From: Congeria kusceri | Lineage: Eukaryota; Mollusca; Bivalvia; Myida; Dreissenidae | Length of the DNA stretch: 64,000 nucleotides | Direction of reading: 5' to 3' | NCBI GenBank assembly: GCA_027627225.1 | Contig: CM051030.1 | Coordinates: 20,975,105 to 21,039,104 of the forward strand | Shown here: one piece after another, positions 46,161 through 57,765 of the stretch | Layout: each line of letters begins with the position of its first letter | How positions within the stretch are numbered: position 1 is the stretch's first letter | The notes under the pieces: generated by a model | Database searches by the model: none | Seen by the model: the letters and a program-made list of their open reading frames with translations, nothing else | What the model was told of the DNA's origin: nothing | Translations under genes and position numbers: made by a program

Positions 46161-47361
46161 GCCACTGTAAGTTTCAGGCAAGAAGATTTTAAGGCTTTAA
46201 GTCAATATATATCATAAGTCCTTTGGTGGGTTAGTTTTTTTAGCCCAGGAGCAACTTTTGAATAATATTGGACTTTTTGTAGAGGTCCAAAAGGTGCTGC
46301 TTCCTACCAAATCGCAAATTTTAAGGTAATATAGTTTCAGAGAATAAAAAGTTTGAAGGTTTTTTCTACATAAAAATCACACGCATTATGCTTCTTTTGT
46401 GTTGATACGAGTTAGATAAATGCTTGTGCAAATGTTTAAGGGGGTATATACGATTACAATCTCAATACTTCAACATCACATATTTTAACAACACAAATGA
46501 AAGGACAAATATGATGGAGTAAAGTTAAAAAATAATCAGTTATATGTTCAATACTTTATATGTTTGTAAATATAATTCTTTATAACGACACATTTATTCC
46601 TAGCGCCATGCGGATACCGACACGTTTAATCGTATTTGTGGGTGAAACACTGCATGAATACCATTTGAAACATCCGCACAGTCAATGAAATATGCACTAT
46701 TTACATGGATAAATCGTGTTAATTTAGCATGTGCTATACGCAGTGATCCGTTTATAGTGAGGCCCAAACCACAAAACTAAACGCTTTATAGATTGAGTCT
46801 ATAACACTGTAATGGAATTATTGCATTTATGAAAGGACTCCAAAGACATGTTGTTACTGACAAAATTGAGGAACAGGCTACTAAATCATGTGTGAAACAA
46901 TACAAAGATGCATTTGTATATTGTAGTTTAATATTAATATACTACTGTATTCATATCAGTCTTATCATTGCGGATGGAGGACACTCTATTTTAAATCACC
47001 ACTCAAAATCCCGTTATATATACACATTTTCACGAAAAGTGCGTTCTTTGATTGTAATTACCGCTGCCTTGTATGGATATGTCAATGTCTTAAGTCAACT
47101 TATAACGAATATTGGGGTTTTCCCAATATTGTACATGTATATGAATTGGTTTTCGACTGGAATACGAAAAGTATTTTAACGGCGTCAAGCTCTAATTTCG
47201 AAGATTTTTGAAAATCAATTCTTCATAACTTTTATTCTAGTTTTTTATTCATCAATGTTTTATCGGTTTTATTTTACTTTCATATTTTTTGTATGAAAAT
47301 TTATCCCCTTTAAACTGCAGTTTACTTAGAGATACAATCGTTTCAAAACAAATGAACCTAC
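46161..47361. other. Intronic stretch without recognised exon
   Basis: A plus-strand frame of 116 codons at 46829-47179 has hydrophobic stretches but no recognisable domain and runs against the host gene, so it is not called. Confidence 0.5.
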
Positions 47362-47622
47362 ATTTGACAAAGAACCTGATGCTTTTAGTCGATGAAGTTC
47401 CAGCCGGGTTGTGTATATTTGTACTTGAGCAAGTATAGATTCCAGCGTCTGTGCAGAGACTGTTTACAACGAACTCAAGATAGCCGCTGTTAGTCTCTGT
47501 GCACTTAATGATACCGTCCTTCAACAGCGTGATATTGGAACCAGGGTTGCTGTCCACAGAGCATGATAAAGTAGATGTCGTATTCTCGTTCACAGTTACA
47601 TTTGAATCCCTTTCTGAACCCA
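47362..47622 (-). CDS. Ig-domain exon 8 (Ig8)
   Basis: The acceptor is 'ttttttgtag|TG' and the donor 'AAAT|gtaggt', phase 1-1, 87 codons. It is a compact domain with 'TSTLSCSVDSNPGSNITLLK' and 'DAGIYTCSSTNIHNPAG' plus a second cysteine pair ('IIKCTE', 'NSLCTD'). The C-strand tryptophan is replaced (leucines in 'ITLLKDG'). Confidence 0.85.
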
Positions 47623-48061
47623 CTACAAAAAAGCTGCTTACGGAGGACCTGTCTGTAATTAATGTACAGTTACATGTAGATGCTCACAGATGTCAATGTT
47701 AAACCTTTGTATAAATGTACTAAATGTACAACAAAAACAGCTCTTTCATCTTTAAAATTATTTCTACTTTATATGGTTTGTATTGCAGTTGCATGATATA
47801 TAGTTGAATACTATTACATGTAAAAAAGTAGTACATTAATTATTGGACTAGATATGCAACGGAACTTATCCCAATACAGGCAATTGCAGTAAACGTAAAC
47901 TGGTTGAAATGTGACACATATTGAGGCTATTTTTTTATGTTTACAAGTATTATTCAGTTTAACAATATTACTGGTATAAGTGGTTAAGTGAATTTATTAG
48001 CTTTAGTATTGTTTCTTATTTCTCATCAATAATAAACTTGCGTAATTAGTGTACAACTCAC

Positions 48062-48346
48062 ACTGCACGTCTATGTAGAACTGGCTGCTGCCGTTCCCTT
48101 GTCCTGGTGCACAACCGGTTGGTTGCAGTATATTGGACGCTGTACACGTGTAGAAATCCGCTGCATTCCTCTGTATATCTTGAATTAGCAGTTGAGATAC
48201 ATTCGTTACAGAGTTTATAGCACCACCTCTACGTGTCCATTTATATGAAACGGTGGCTGGATTGCCAGGAACAACAGAGCAGTCAATAGTAATATTGCTG
48301 TGCTCAACAACTGTTCGGTTTGCTATTTCTATTACCTGTGGAGAAT
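48062..48346 (-). CDS. Ig-domain exon 7 (Ig7)
   Basis: The acceptor is 'actttacag|AT' and the donor 'CAGT|gtgagt', phase 1-1, 95 codons. It starts 'SPQVIEIANRTV'. Core residues are 'SNITIDCSVVPGNPATVSYK', 'WTRRGG' and 'ADFYTCTASNILQPTG'. Several N-glycosylation sequons are visible. The intron 5' of it holds a 1-kb dispersed repeat. Confidence 0.9.
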
Positions 48347-48442
48347 CTGTAAAGTGTACAAAACATGATCTGAATACAGAATATAATGTTAGTGAATTTA
48401 TAAATGTTTCACACATACATTAAATCAGTATCAAACTAGACA

Positions 48443-49505
48443 TGTGTCCGTAGGACATGGATGCCCCCACATTCTGCTGGTTGTCACAAAACTCTGCTGA
48501 TGTCTAAAAAATGCACCAAAATACCCATGTGCACAAGTTCACATTCTGATGAATATGTTTATAAAGTTTAATAAGTCTAGCAGTTATACTTTTTGAGTTA
48601 CACGCGACACAAATCCAAAAATGTCATTTTTTGCTAATAAAAAAGGGTCATAACTCTACTGATGGCAGAAAACCCTGCACCAAAATACCCAGGTACACAA
48701 GTTCACATACTGATTAATATGTTTATAAAGTTCCATCACTCTAACAATAATACTTTTGGGTAACACGCGACAAGTCCAAAAATGTCATGTTTGCTAAACA
48801 AAGGGCCATAACTCCGCTGACTTCCAAAAAAACACCACCAAAATATCCATGTGCACAAGTTCACATGTTGATTAATATGTACATGAAGTTTCATCACTAT
48901 AGCAGTAACACTTTCAGAGTTATGTGCGACCCAAGTCCAAAAATGTCATTTTTTGTTAAAAAAGGGGCCATAACTGCACTGATGTCTGAAAAAACTGCAC
49001 CAAAATACCCAGGTGCACAAGTTCACATGCTGATTAATATGTTTATAAAGTTTCATCACTCTAGCAATAATACTTTTTGAGTTACACGCGACACAAGTCC
49101 AAAAATGACATTTATTGCTAAAACAGGGCCATAACTCTGATGTCGGAAAAAACTGCACCAAATTACCCAGGTGCACAAGTTCACATGCTGATTAATATGT
49201 TTGTAAACTGTCATCACTCTAGCAGCAATACTTTTTGAGTTATGCGCGGCACAAGTCCAAAAATATCATTTTTTGCTAAAAAAGGGCCATTACTTTGCTG
49301 ATGTCGGAAAAAACAGCACCAAAATACCCAGGTGCACAAGCCCCGATGCCGATCACTATGCTTATAAAGTTTCATCACTCTAGCAGTTATTCTTTTTGAG
49401 TTATGCTCGACATTAAAAATCCGACGGACGGACAGAAAGATGGACGCACGGACGGACAGACAAGGGCAAATCTATATGCTCCCCCTCTAAAGTGGGTGCA
49501 TAAAC
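48443..49505. repeat. Intronic degenerate tandem repeat ('gcacaagttcacatgctgat' family), long copy
   Basis: Six or seven ~160-bp units have 'ggccataactctgctgatgt', 'aaaactgcaccaaaataccc', 'aggtgcacaagttcacatgc', 'tttataaagtttcatcactc' and 'ttttgagttacacgcgacac'. The head is 'gtaggacatggatgccccca' and the tail is 'ggacggacagacaagggcaaatctatatgctccccc'. A shorter relative lies at 29745-30390. Confidence 0.85.
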
Positions 49506-49733
49506 ATGCACGAGTAATGAAACAAGAGCAAATATAGTCTAGGCAAACAAGATTGGTGAAGTAAGACCAAAAATAAGGTGGTGTTTAAAAGAAATTATGA
49601 TAAGAAATTTTGGCACACACAATAGAAGAAGCAGTAGTATTTGTCTACTATCACAGATTGTAGTTGCTGATGCAAGTAAATATGGTATTAATGAGTTTTT
49701 CTTTCAAGTACTATTGATACAGAATATCATTAC

Positions 49734-50036
49734 ACAGTGGTTCGATTACGACTGAAGATGTGTTTGTTCCCTCGCGCAAGCCGGCGAACGTTGTGTTCAT
49801 GTAGTTCCTGGCAGTGCACGTGTACGTCTGTGCATTTCCCTTCTCCACAATGCTGATCAGCATCACGTTTGATTCTGTTGCCTGGTATGAGGACCAGCTG
49901 TAACTGGGACTGGGAATTGCAGAGGATGAACACGTGACTCTCACACTTTCGCCAACCTTGACCTTGAGTACTGAGCTGACAGTATCGAGAGTGCCCTGGC
50001 AGTTCTGGTGTTGTAATGTTGGTTGAGATGGTGGAA
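49734..50036 (-). CDS. Ig-domain exon 6 (Ig6)
   Basis: The acceptor is 'atacatag|TT' and the donor 'CTGT|gtaatg', phase 1-1, 101 codons. It starts 'PPSQPTLQHQNCQG'. Core residues are 'ESVRVTCSSSAIPSPSYSW' and 'AQTYTCTARNYMN'. One extra cysteine near the N-terminus lacks an obvious partner in the same exon. Confidence 0.9.
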
Positions 50037-50518
50037 CTATGTATAGGAAATAAAATATTCCCATGATATGAAAAGAAACAGTATACCAAGCGTGTACTAT
50101 GTATCACAGTTCAATATAATTATCAGAATAAATCTAATTTTAATAACGAAGAAGATATAGAACATGATTAACAATGTTCAATGCTTTATGTGCATCAAAG
50201 TAATCCAAGAACAGTATTTTTTCATTTAAATATTGTTCTGTCATGTTTTATAATTTGTAATCAGAGTCACCTTTTGTACCAATAACATAACAATAATTTT
50301 TTTTATAGATTATTTCTATTTCTTATGATTTATTGCATTTCAGTTTACACCGACTAGGTTTCTTTGAACAGTGACAATGGGATAATTGTATTTCCTTTTG
50401 CATTGGTGAAGTGTACCAAACACTGTAAAGCTCTATGAAAAGGCTTATCGACATTTGGCAAGGTAATACTTATATGAACATATTATTTTGAAATGCATAA
50501 AGCCATGATATGGCTTAC

Positions 50519-50791
50519 CAAGCACAAGTACTGTTACAAATGCTGACTTATGTCCAGATACCACTTGTGTTCCTGTAGGGTCCATGGTGTTTGTAACGTT
50601 GCAGACCTTTGTGACGTCACTCTGAGCCTTTTCAGACCAAAGCTGATCTGGCCAGGAGTAGGATGGAGGAGGGTTGGCTGTTGATTGACAGACGATACTA
50701 AACTGATCACCCCTTACCACCGTCATTTGGTTGTTATACAGTTGATGACCGGAAGTGCTTCCATAGTTAAACGATGGCTCTGTTGGGGGAT
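50519..50791 (-). CDS. Ig-domain exon 5 (Ig5)
   Basis: The acceptor is 'aatatgcag|AT' and the donor 'CTTG|gtaagc', phase 1-1, 91 codons. It starts 'PPTEPSFNYG'. Core residues are 'DQFSIVCQSTANPPPSYSWP' and 'TKVCNVTNTMDPTGTQ'. It is close in sequence to Ig4, consistent with tandem exon duplication. Confidence 0.9.
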
Positions 50792-52032
50792 CTGCATATT
50801 GCAATATACCATATACGAATAGACGTAATTTACTCCCAAAAGCTTCAAAGGTACATGAACGCGCAAATAGGTAATATATAAAATTGGTAATCAAGTGGTA
50901 GTCAAACAGATGTATGCGTATCCGAATACTTCTTTACAGAATTAATGCAAAACAGTGATAGATGCATCTGCAACCAAATTTTGTGGACAAGAAACCACTG
51001 CAATAAATAGAAACAAGTAAAGTGGAAATTCAACGAAAACCAAACTTTTTGACTGAAATACATTAAAGTAAGTACTAAACAAAATGAATTAGTATCGGTG
51101 AACCTGACCCCACCTATCCCAGATGCAATCCCAAACGAGGTCTCGATATTAGGTATCTATGTATAACATTTCATTGCAATAGCGAAATTCGTTGAGAACG
51201 GAAACAACAAACTGACTTCCACACCGCCGGTCTGCCCGTCTAACGACATACACCAATCTAATAACAAACATTTCTCCTCAATAAATATGTGTTAACAAAA
51301 TGCAAGTAAATGTTACAAAATATGATTGCATTATACATCTACAAATAGGTGTAGAGCATGCTACATGCAGACAAACATATTAACTGTCATATGAAAAACC
51401 GTTGTATATGTGTATTGATTGCACATTATGACTGTTAGTCTCCTAAGAGAATGCAAAATTAATGCAGGAATTTACGATTACAGCTTAGTGCAAACAATAA
51501 GATAGCATATTTGTATTACATGTTAATTACAGAACAATAATGTTCTAAAGAAATCAACAATTTGTTTAACACAAATCTACAAGTTCATTAAAGCATCAAC
51601 ATAACTTAGTGTATTTCTTAACAACTGTTATTAGAAGATTGGCAAGATCAATAAAATGATTGTTCATATTTGTTATCACACAACAGTATTGGCTTCATTG
51701 AAATTGCTGAACAAATCTTGAGAAGATTGTTTTAAGTAAATTATTCTACCGTGAAGAGGTATATTGTGGCAATGAGATTTTTATAACGTTAAAACACTTT
51801 TAATTAATCTGCCATTTTTATAAATATCTAGTAAAGGCAAGCTATGGTTTTCCATGTTCAAGTCTGATGTACATGTCTCCACATAACGCACCTGATGTGT
51901 ATGAAATTCCAAGCCTTTAAAACTGATAAGTTTTTTAATAAGATCATACTGTATGCCTACATGTGTGCTAGATTTAAATACAAATTCAAATGGTTTACTA
52001 TTATCATTGTAATAGTTCAAAAATACACTTAC
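50792..52032. other. Intron with a short repeat fragment
   Basis: It holds one fragment of the 'cccacctatcccagatgcaatcccaaacgaggtctcg' family at 51100-51250. The rest is AT-rich and no Ig exon was found. Confidence 0.55.
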
Positions 52033-52338
52033 ATAGTATTTCTACTGACACAGAAGACCCGTTGGATCCAATAACTGTGTCCCCTTTGGACGGTACCATT
52101 GTGTTAGTTACATCACACCTGTATGTGCCGTTGTTGGACAACTCGGCGTTTGACAGAGTCAGTGTTTGTGACAGTACAACTGTTGTGTTTGGAAGAGTCC
52201 ATTTAAACATGGTTACCACTGGGTTGCTGTTACTGGTACACTTAATGACGGTGGTGGTACCTTGTACCACCTTGATTGTACCATCTGGAGGAATATCCTT
52301 GGCCGTCCCCACTTCGTAGACTGGGGTTGATGGAGGAT
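52033..52338 (-). CDS. Ig-domain exon 4 (Ig4)
   Basis: The acceptor is 'tttattcag|AT' and the donor 'CTAT|gtaagt', phase 1-1, 102 codons. The split codon gives the linker 'ILYPP', typical between consecutive Ig domains. Core residues are 'TTVIKCTSNSNP', 'MFKWTLPN' and 'NNGTYRCDVTNTM'. Its F-G segment 'C-x-V-T-N-T-M-x-P' is shared with Ig5. Confidence 0.9.
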
Positions 52339-52593
52339 CTGAATAAACATGAGGTGGGGATTGTGAACACCATATGCTATTATTTCAAGAGCACATTTGT
52401 ATGATTTAATACTATAATACAATGTGCAAAGATGCGTAAACCTTAATTGAAAGAAATTCAAAAGTCAATAACATTATATGAAAAGATTATACAGGTCCGT
52501 TCATAGAACAATTAACAATCGCTATTGTCCTGAAATTTACGTATATCCTTAATGTAAATAGAACAAGCATAACATAAATATACATCGACTTAC

Positions 52594-52884
52594 ACAGTAT
52601 CTTGACATTCACAACTGACGTCAAGTTCCCATTCGCTGGATGACTCGATATACACGCACACGATTGATCTGAGCTGCTGACTACGAAGTTGATTGTTAGA
52701 GACACAGTCCCTGCCACAGTATTTGGATTGCCCACAGTTCCATTGTAACAACTGTTCCATGTGAGGGTAGCTAATGGATTCCCACCAGAGACGGAGCAGG
52801 TCAGAGACTCTTGATTGCCCCGTAAGGCAATAAAGCTGCTCCCGTTGGGATAACCCACCACACTTGGTGGACCATCTGGGGAAT
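52594..52884 (-). CDS. Ig-domain exon 3 (Ig3)
   Basis: The acceptor is 'catatcag|AT' and the donor 'CTGT|gtaagt', phase 1-1, 97 codons. It starts 'SPDGPPSVVGYPNGS'. The B-strand Cys lies in 'QESLTCSVSGGNP', the Trp in 'ATLTWNSCYNG' and the F-strand Cys in 'SDQSCACISSHP', with two extra cysteines nearby. Several N-x-S/T sites are visible. Confidence 0.88.
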
Positions 52885-53125
52885 CTGATATGTCCACATA
52901 AAAGCTTAATATGAATAGTGCAGAACAAAATGAAATACAAAGAAATGTGAGCAACCTGAATGAAACATTTGTAGCCAAGATGATTAGTTTTATAAGCTAC
53001 ATGTAAACAAAAGACCATCTGACTGAAGACAACGAGTAGAAGGATAAAGTTTTCAACATAAAGATGGAAAATTTATGTTAAATCTGTCAAATTAATTTAT
53101 GGTAGTACTAAAAATAAATACTCAC

Positions 53126-53455
53126 ATAACACATAAAGTGTAACTTGTCTGCTCGATGTCTGCTCCTGTCCAATCCCGTTGTGTGCAGTACAATACACAT
53201 TGACACCGTTGTCGTTCCTGTTGACAGTCAAGCTCAGTGTTCCCGTAGTCCTCGTTGTGCTGTCAGAGTTGTTAGTGATCTGGGACTGTGTCGATGATAT
53301 AGTGGCACTCACTGTCCCCGCATTGTTCTTGAACCACAGTATGGTGGCACTAGGTAGAGACCTAGACACAGTACATTCAAACTGGGTGCTTTGTTGTTCT
53401 ATAAGTGTTACACTTGTGGTTGCAGGAAGGTCTAGAACAACGTTTGAAACGGCAA
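53126..53455 (-). CDS. Ig-domain exon 2 (Ig2)
   Basis: The acceptor is 'tttcag|TT' and the donor 'TTAT|gtgagt', phase 1-1, 110 codons. It reads through 'TQFECTVSRSLPSATILWFK' (B-strand Cys and C-strand Trp) to 'NGVNVYCTAHNGIGQ' (F-strand Cys). It joins Ig1 through a valine codon and the next exon through tyrosine. The intron upstream is 5.5 kb and repeat-filled. Confidence 0.88.
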
Positions 53456-53484
53456 CTGAAATTGAAAATGTGAAAATAAACTAA

Positions 53485-54290
53485 ACAATAACAAGATTCT
53501 GTGTTTGATAAACACACATGCCCCCAGTTGGTGATGGGGAGCCCATTTCTTAGTCCAAATAAGTTCAAGGTCAAGGTCAAAGTGAGTTTGGGTGATATGG
53601 GTGGATTGGGAACGGTCATAAGAAAACTGTGTAAATATCCAAGTGTTGTAGTAAGCGATATTGGTGCTAAACGAAACAGTAAAATCTAGTTAGCCATTCA
53701 ACAGCCGATTTGAATTATTCTAAGTGCAAATTAGGTCGAGGTCAAGGTCAAAGTAAGGTTTGGTGATATGAGTGTATTGGGAACGGCCATAAGTAACAAC
53801 TTTGTAAATATCCAAGTGTTGTAGTAAGCGGTGTTGGTGCTAGACGAAACGGCAAAATCTAGTTAACCAAGAAATGGCACTTTTGAATTTTAATAAGTCC
53901 AAATTAAGTCAAGGTCAAGGTAAAAAAGAAGTTGGGTGAGATGAGTGGATCGTAGATGGTCATAAGCAAAAACTGTTTAAGTATCCAAGTGTTGTAGCAA
54001 GTGGTTTTGGTGTCAGACAAAACAGTAAATCTAGTTAACCAAGAAACAGCCCGTTTGAATTATTCCAAGTACAAATTAGGTCAAGGTCAAGATCATTGTG
54101 AGGTTGGGTGATATGGGTGGATAGAGAATGGTTATAAGCAACAACAGTGTAAGTATCCAAGTGTTGTAGTGAGATGTGTTGGTACTAGACAAAATGGTAA
54201 ATTCTACTTAACCTTGTCCTGTACGGACGGAAGGACGGACGGACTCACAGATGGACAGACGGAGGGTGCGATTTGAATATGCCCACCTTC
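53485..54290. repeat. Intronic ~155-bp tandem repeat ('tccaagtgttgtagtaagcg' family)
   Basis: About four units carry 'caaggtcaaggtcaaagtga', 'gttgggtgatatgggtgga', 'gggaacggtcataag', 'tccaagtgttgtagtaagcg' and 'acagtaaaatctagttaacc'. The tail is 'ggacggaaggacggacggac...acggagggtgcgatttgaat'. Confidence 0.85.
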
Positions 54291-54429
54291 GAGAGCATAT
54301 ATATTATTTGCCAAATATCAAAAACATACATATCTGTGTATTTAGTAAACAAATACAATATATAACAAGAAATGTGGAAATTCCACAAAAACCACATTTT
54401 TCTATTGAAATACATGAAAGTCAGCACAA

Positions 54430-55440
54430 AAATGAAATTCTTAGTCATGTTGACCTTGACCTTGACCCCACCCACCTCATATACAATCCAAAGCGAGGTC
54501 TAGATATAAGGTATCTACATATAAAGTTTCATTAAAATATCTCAATGTGTTCTTGAGCTTTTGAGCAGAAACCGTTTTTTTTTTAAGTTTAGTAACGGTG
54601 ACCTTTACCTTGACCCCAACCATCCAATATGCAATGCCAAGCAAGGTCCCAATACAAGGTACCTATGTATGAAGTTTCATTAAAATATCTCAATGTGTTC
54701 TCATGTTATTTAATGAAAACCGTTTGTGTATTTTTAGCAACAGTGACCTTGACCCCACCCACCCCATATGTAATCTCAAGCAAGGTTTCAATAAAAGGTA
54801 TCTATGTATTAAGTTTCATTAAAATATCTCAATGTGTTCTTAAGTTATTGAGTGGAAACTGTTGTTCTGTTTATAGTAACAATGACCTTGACCTTGACCC
54901 CACCCACCCCATATGCAATCCCAAGTGAGTTCTTGATATAAGGTATCTATGTAAGTTTTATTAAAATATCTCAGTTTGTTCTCAAGTTATTGAGCGGAAA
55001 CCGTTTTTCTATTTTTAGTAACAGTGACTTTGACCCCAGCCACCCCATATGCAATCCCTTGCGAGGTCTTGCTATAAGGTATCTATGTTTACAGTTTCAT
55101 TACAATAGCTTTATCCATTCTCAAGTTAGAGAGTGGAAACGAAAAGTTGAGAAACTACCTCACCGAAAAACTTTAACCTGTCCATATAGCTTATATGTAA
55201 AATTTCTAAGTGTAAAAAGGCCCATAATTTTGACAAATTTCAAACTAGAGTTATCAAAATTGGCCTATGAGTTCATTTTAAAATAGGGAATAAGTGTTTT
55301 AAGTTTGAATGAAATCCCTCAAGCCATTTATGAAAAACTAGCTCACCAAAAATTTTTAACCTAGCTTGGACGCCGACACCAACACCGGGGTGAGTAGAAT
55401 AGCTTGCCTTTTCTTTGAAAAGTCTAGCTAAAAAATATTT
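54430..55440. repeat. Intronic modular repeat with shared 3' terminus
   Basis: About five 'gaccttgaccccacccacc' units are followed by 'cataattttgacaaatttcaa' text and the terminus 'ttggacgccgacaccaacac'/'cggggtgagtagaatagct' ending in 'agtctagctaaaaaat' (55365-55435). Confidence 0.8.
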
Positions 55441-56640
55441 AAAGAATAAATAAGTTGTTTGACATGCGCTTTTCATTTTGATGTTTCCTTCCGTTTCAAT
55501 CGAAATTGTTTATGACTTTTATTTTGAATTTACCCGGGTTACCCGTTATCATACTCATATCGTATACCGGTACGTACTCAAAATATATATATTACAAACG
55601 TTTCTGTAAATTTAGCAACTGAAATTAATTGGTACTCGTCATATTGATCACATGTCCCGAAGAAATGTTTAAAGCAATATTACAGGCATATACAATTCAT
55701 TCATTCCAACATAGGCCTACAATAAAGTGGGGTTTTCATATTCATAATGAAAATACGATCACAATATGAAAACAATAAACGCATTTCAACCGATTTGGCA
55801 TACACATATTGTGATCTTAGTTAATGAATGCATTAATCTATTTAACAATATTAAGGAGAATAATCTCATTTTAGTATTTAAAGCTATTCAGCGAGTTAAG
55901 TAACATACCAAGGATGAACAGCAAAATAAATGTTCAATATTTTCCATAACGCCACAATTTGCGAACGACATCAAGCACAGACATCCGTAATGTGTACGGT
56001 ACATGAAGTTAGAAATCTGCTTTCAAGATGCCATTTGCCAATGCGTAAGTGTAATAGACAATACAAAATTGGAAAACTTTATATAGTCTAAAAAATTGTT
56101 TATAATATATAGCTAGTAACATTTGAGGGCATCGACCGGGTGCCGGTTACATTTTAAGATTTGAATTAATTAAATTTGTATATATATATGTCCGGCCTAA
56201 ATAATCCGCCGGATTCAGGCGATAAATTTCCTGGAAAATCAGCAGATCGCCGGCAGAAAGCACCTACACTAAGTACGTGCTGGACAATGCCAAGAAATTG
56301 GACATAGAAGTCATTGATTAATTCCGGAGAAGATCGATGCACTGGGACTGGTAACGGGAAAACTTGTTTCAGTATTCGGTGAATTTTGTAAGCGTCGGTA
56401 TAATTTGCAGAAAATAATCGGCTACCTCCGTACATGTTATAGGTTAATCTCCACTAAAATCTTAAAATCGTTGTTCCGCGGTTTTATATTGAACGTTAAT
56501 GACATGCTTTAGGTCGTTTGGCTGGTTGTATAGATCAATCATCCCAAACCCCGCCCCCTTCAAAAAACTCAACAGATGTACACAATTTGGAAAAATGACC
56601 TCCCAAATTCCCCAAATCCGGAAATTCCGGCATATTCCAG
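55441..56640. other. Intronic stretch without recognised feature
   Basis: AT-rich, no exon seen. The 89-codon minus frame at 56166-56435 lacks a domain and is not called. Confidence 0.5.
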
Positions 56641-56905
56641 AAAACGTTCACCCATGTGTATTATGTTTCATTAAAATATCTCAATGTGTTCTCATGTTAT
56701 TGAGCGGAAACCATTTTTCTATTTTTAGTAACAGTGACTTTAACTTTCAGCCCACCCACCCCATTTGCAATCCCATGCAAGGTCTCACTATAAGGTATCT
56801 ATGAATGAAGTTTCATTACAATATCCCAATTATCTGTTCTAAAGTTATAGAGCGGAAACGAAAAGTCGACACCGCCAGCCCGCTCGATAACCACATATCC
56901 CAATC
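56641..56905. repeat. Short fragment of the 'gaccttgaccccacccacc' family
   Basis: It carries 'catgtgtattatgtttcatt', 'ttattgagcggaaacc' and 'gcccacccaccccatttgca', about two units. Confidence 0.75.
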
Positions 56906-57765
56906 TAATAATCGAAATTTGTCTTCAAAACAAATGGGTAAAAAATGTTCCACTTAAGTGAACATATTTAAGATATTACTTAAGATGGTTCCTGAATACG
57001 GGCCCAGGTCACCAAAACAATTCAATATGATAGATACATCATGATCTTAGTTTTTGTCTTCATTATTGTAAATGAGTCAGCATGCGTTAAGTTTAGTGCA
57101 GTAAATAAATGTGTGTGAATTGTATATATGCACCGGTAATGGGTAAAAACATAAACAAATATTGCGGCCACGACATGGTTAGAAAACTATGTCATGTAAA
57201 CAAAATACGATAGAAAATACGATTAAAATGATTTATTCATTAAATAAATAAATGACCTGTATTTTATGATGTTACACATGTTTATCAAATATTATTTGAA
57301 TATGTTAAACCTTTCTTGAGATGTCATCTTGAAACCGGCAAACCGACAGACCAAACCGACAGACACTCCTATATATATGTACCCCCCTAAACTTTATTTG
57401 TGAGGGTATGAAAATGAAGTGTTAATAATACAGACGTATTTTTTTCCTTTGTTTTGGTGTCGTAAAATCCATTTGCTATGAAAATTGTTGTTTGTACATG
57501 TACCTACGTCTTGTCTCAATGCCTGCATTGACATGATAAGACTATCCTGAACAAGACAATAAATTATGACGACATAAGACGGTCATGGTGTTCCTTAGAT
57601 GTTTTTAAATTATAGATGTGAAACTGTCACACTCACAGTGCAATCATCGAAATTATTGATCAAACAAAGAACATGCAATTGATTTAATTAAGCAAACCTT
57701 CTGACGTCTCATTACATGGCTAAAGTTTAATTTGAACAACTGCAATAGTAAATGTCTAGAACGAT

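Noticed and set aside
46829..47179. 116-codon plus-strand frame with hydrophobic stretches
   Set aside because: No recognisable domain, lies in an intron antisense to the receptor, AT-rich composition like its surroundings.
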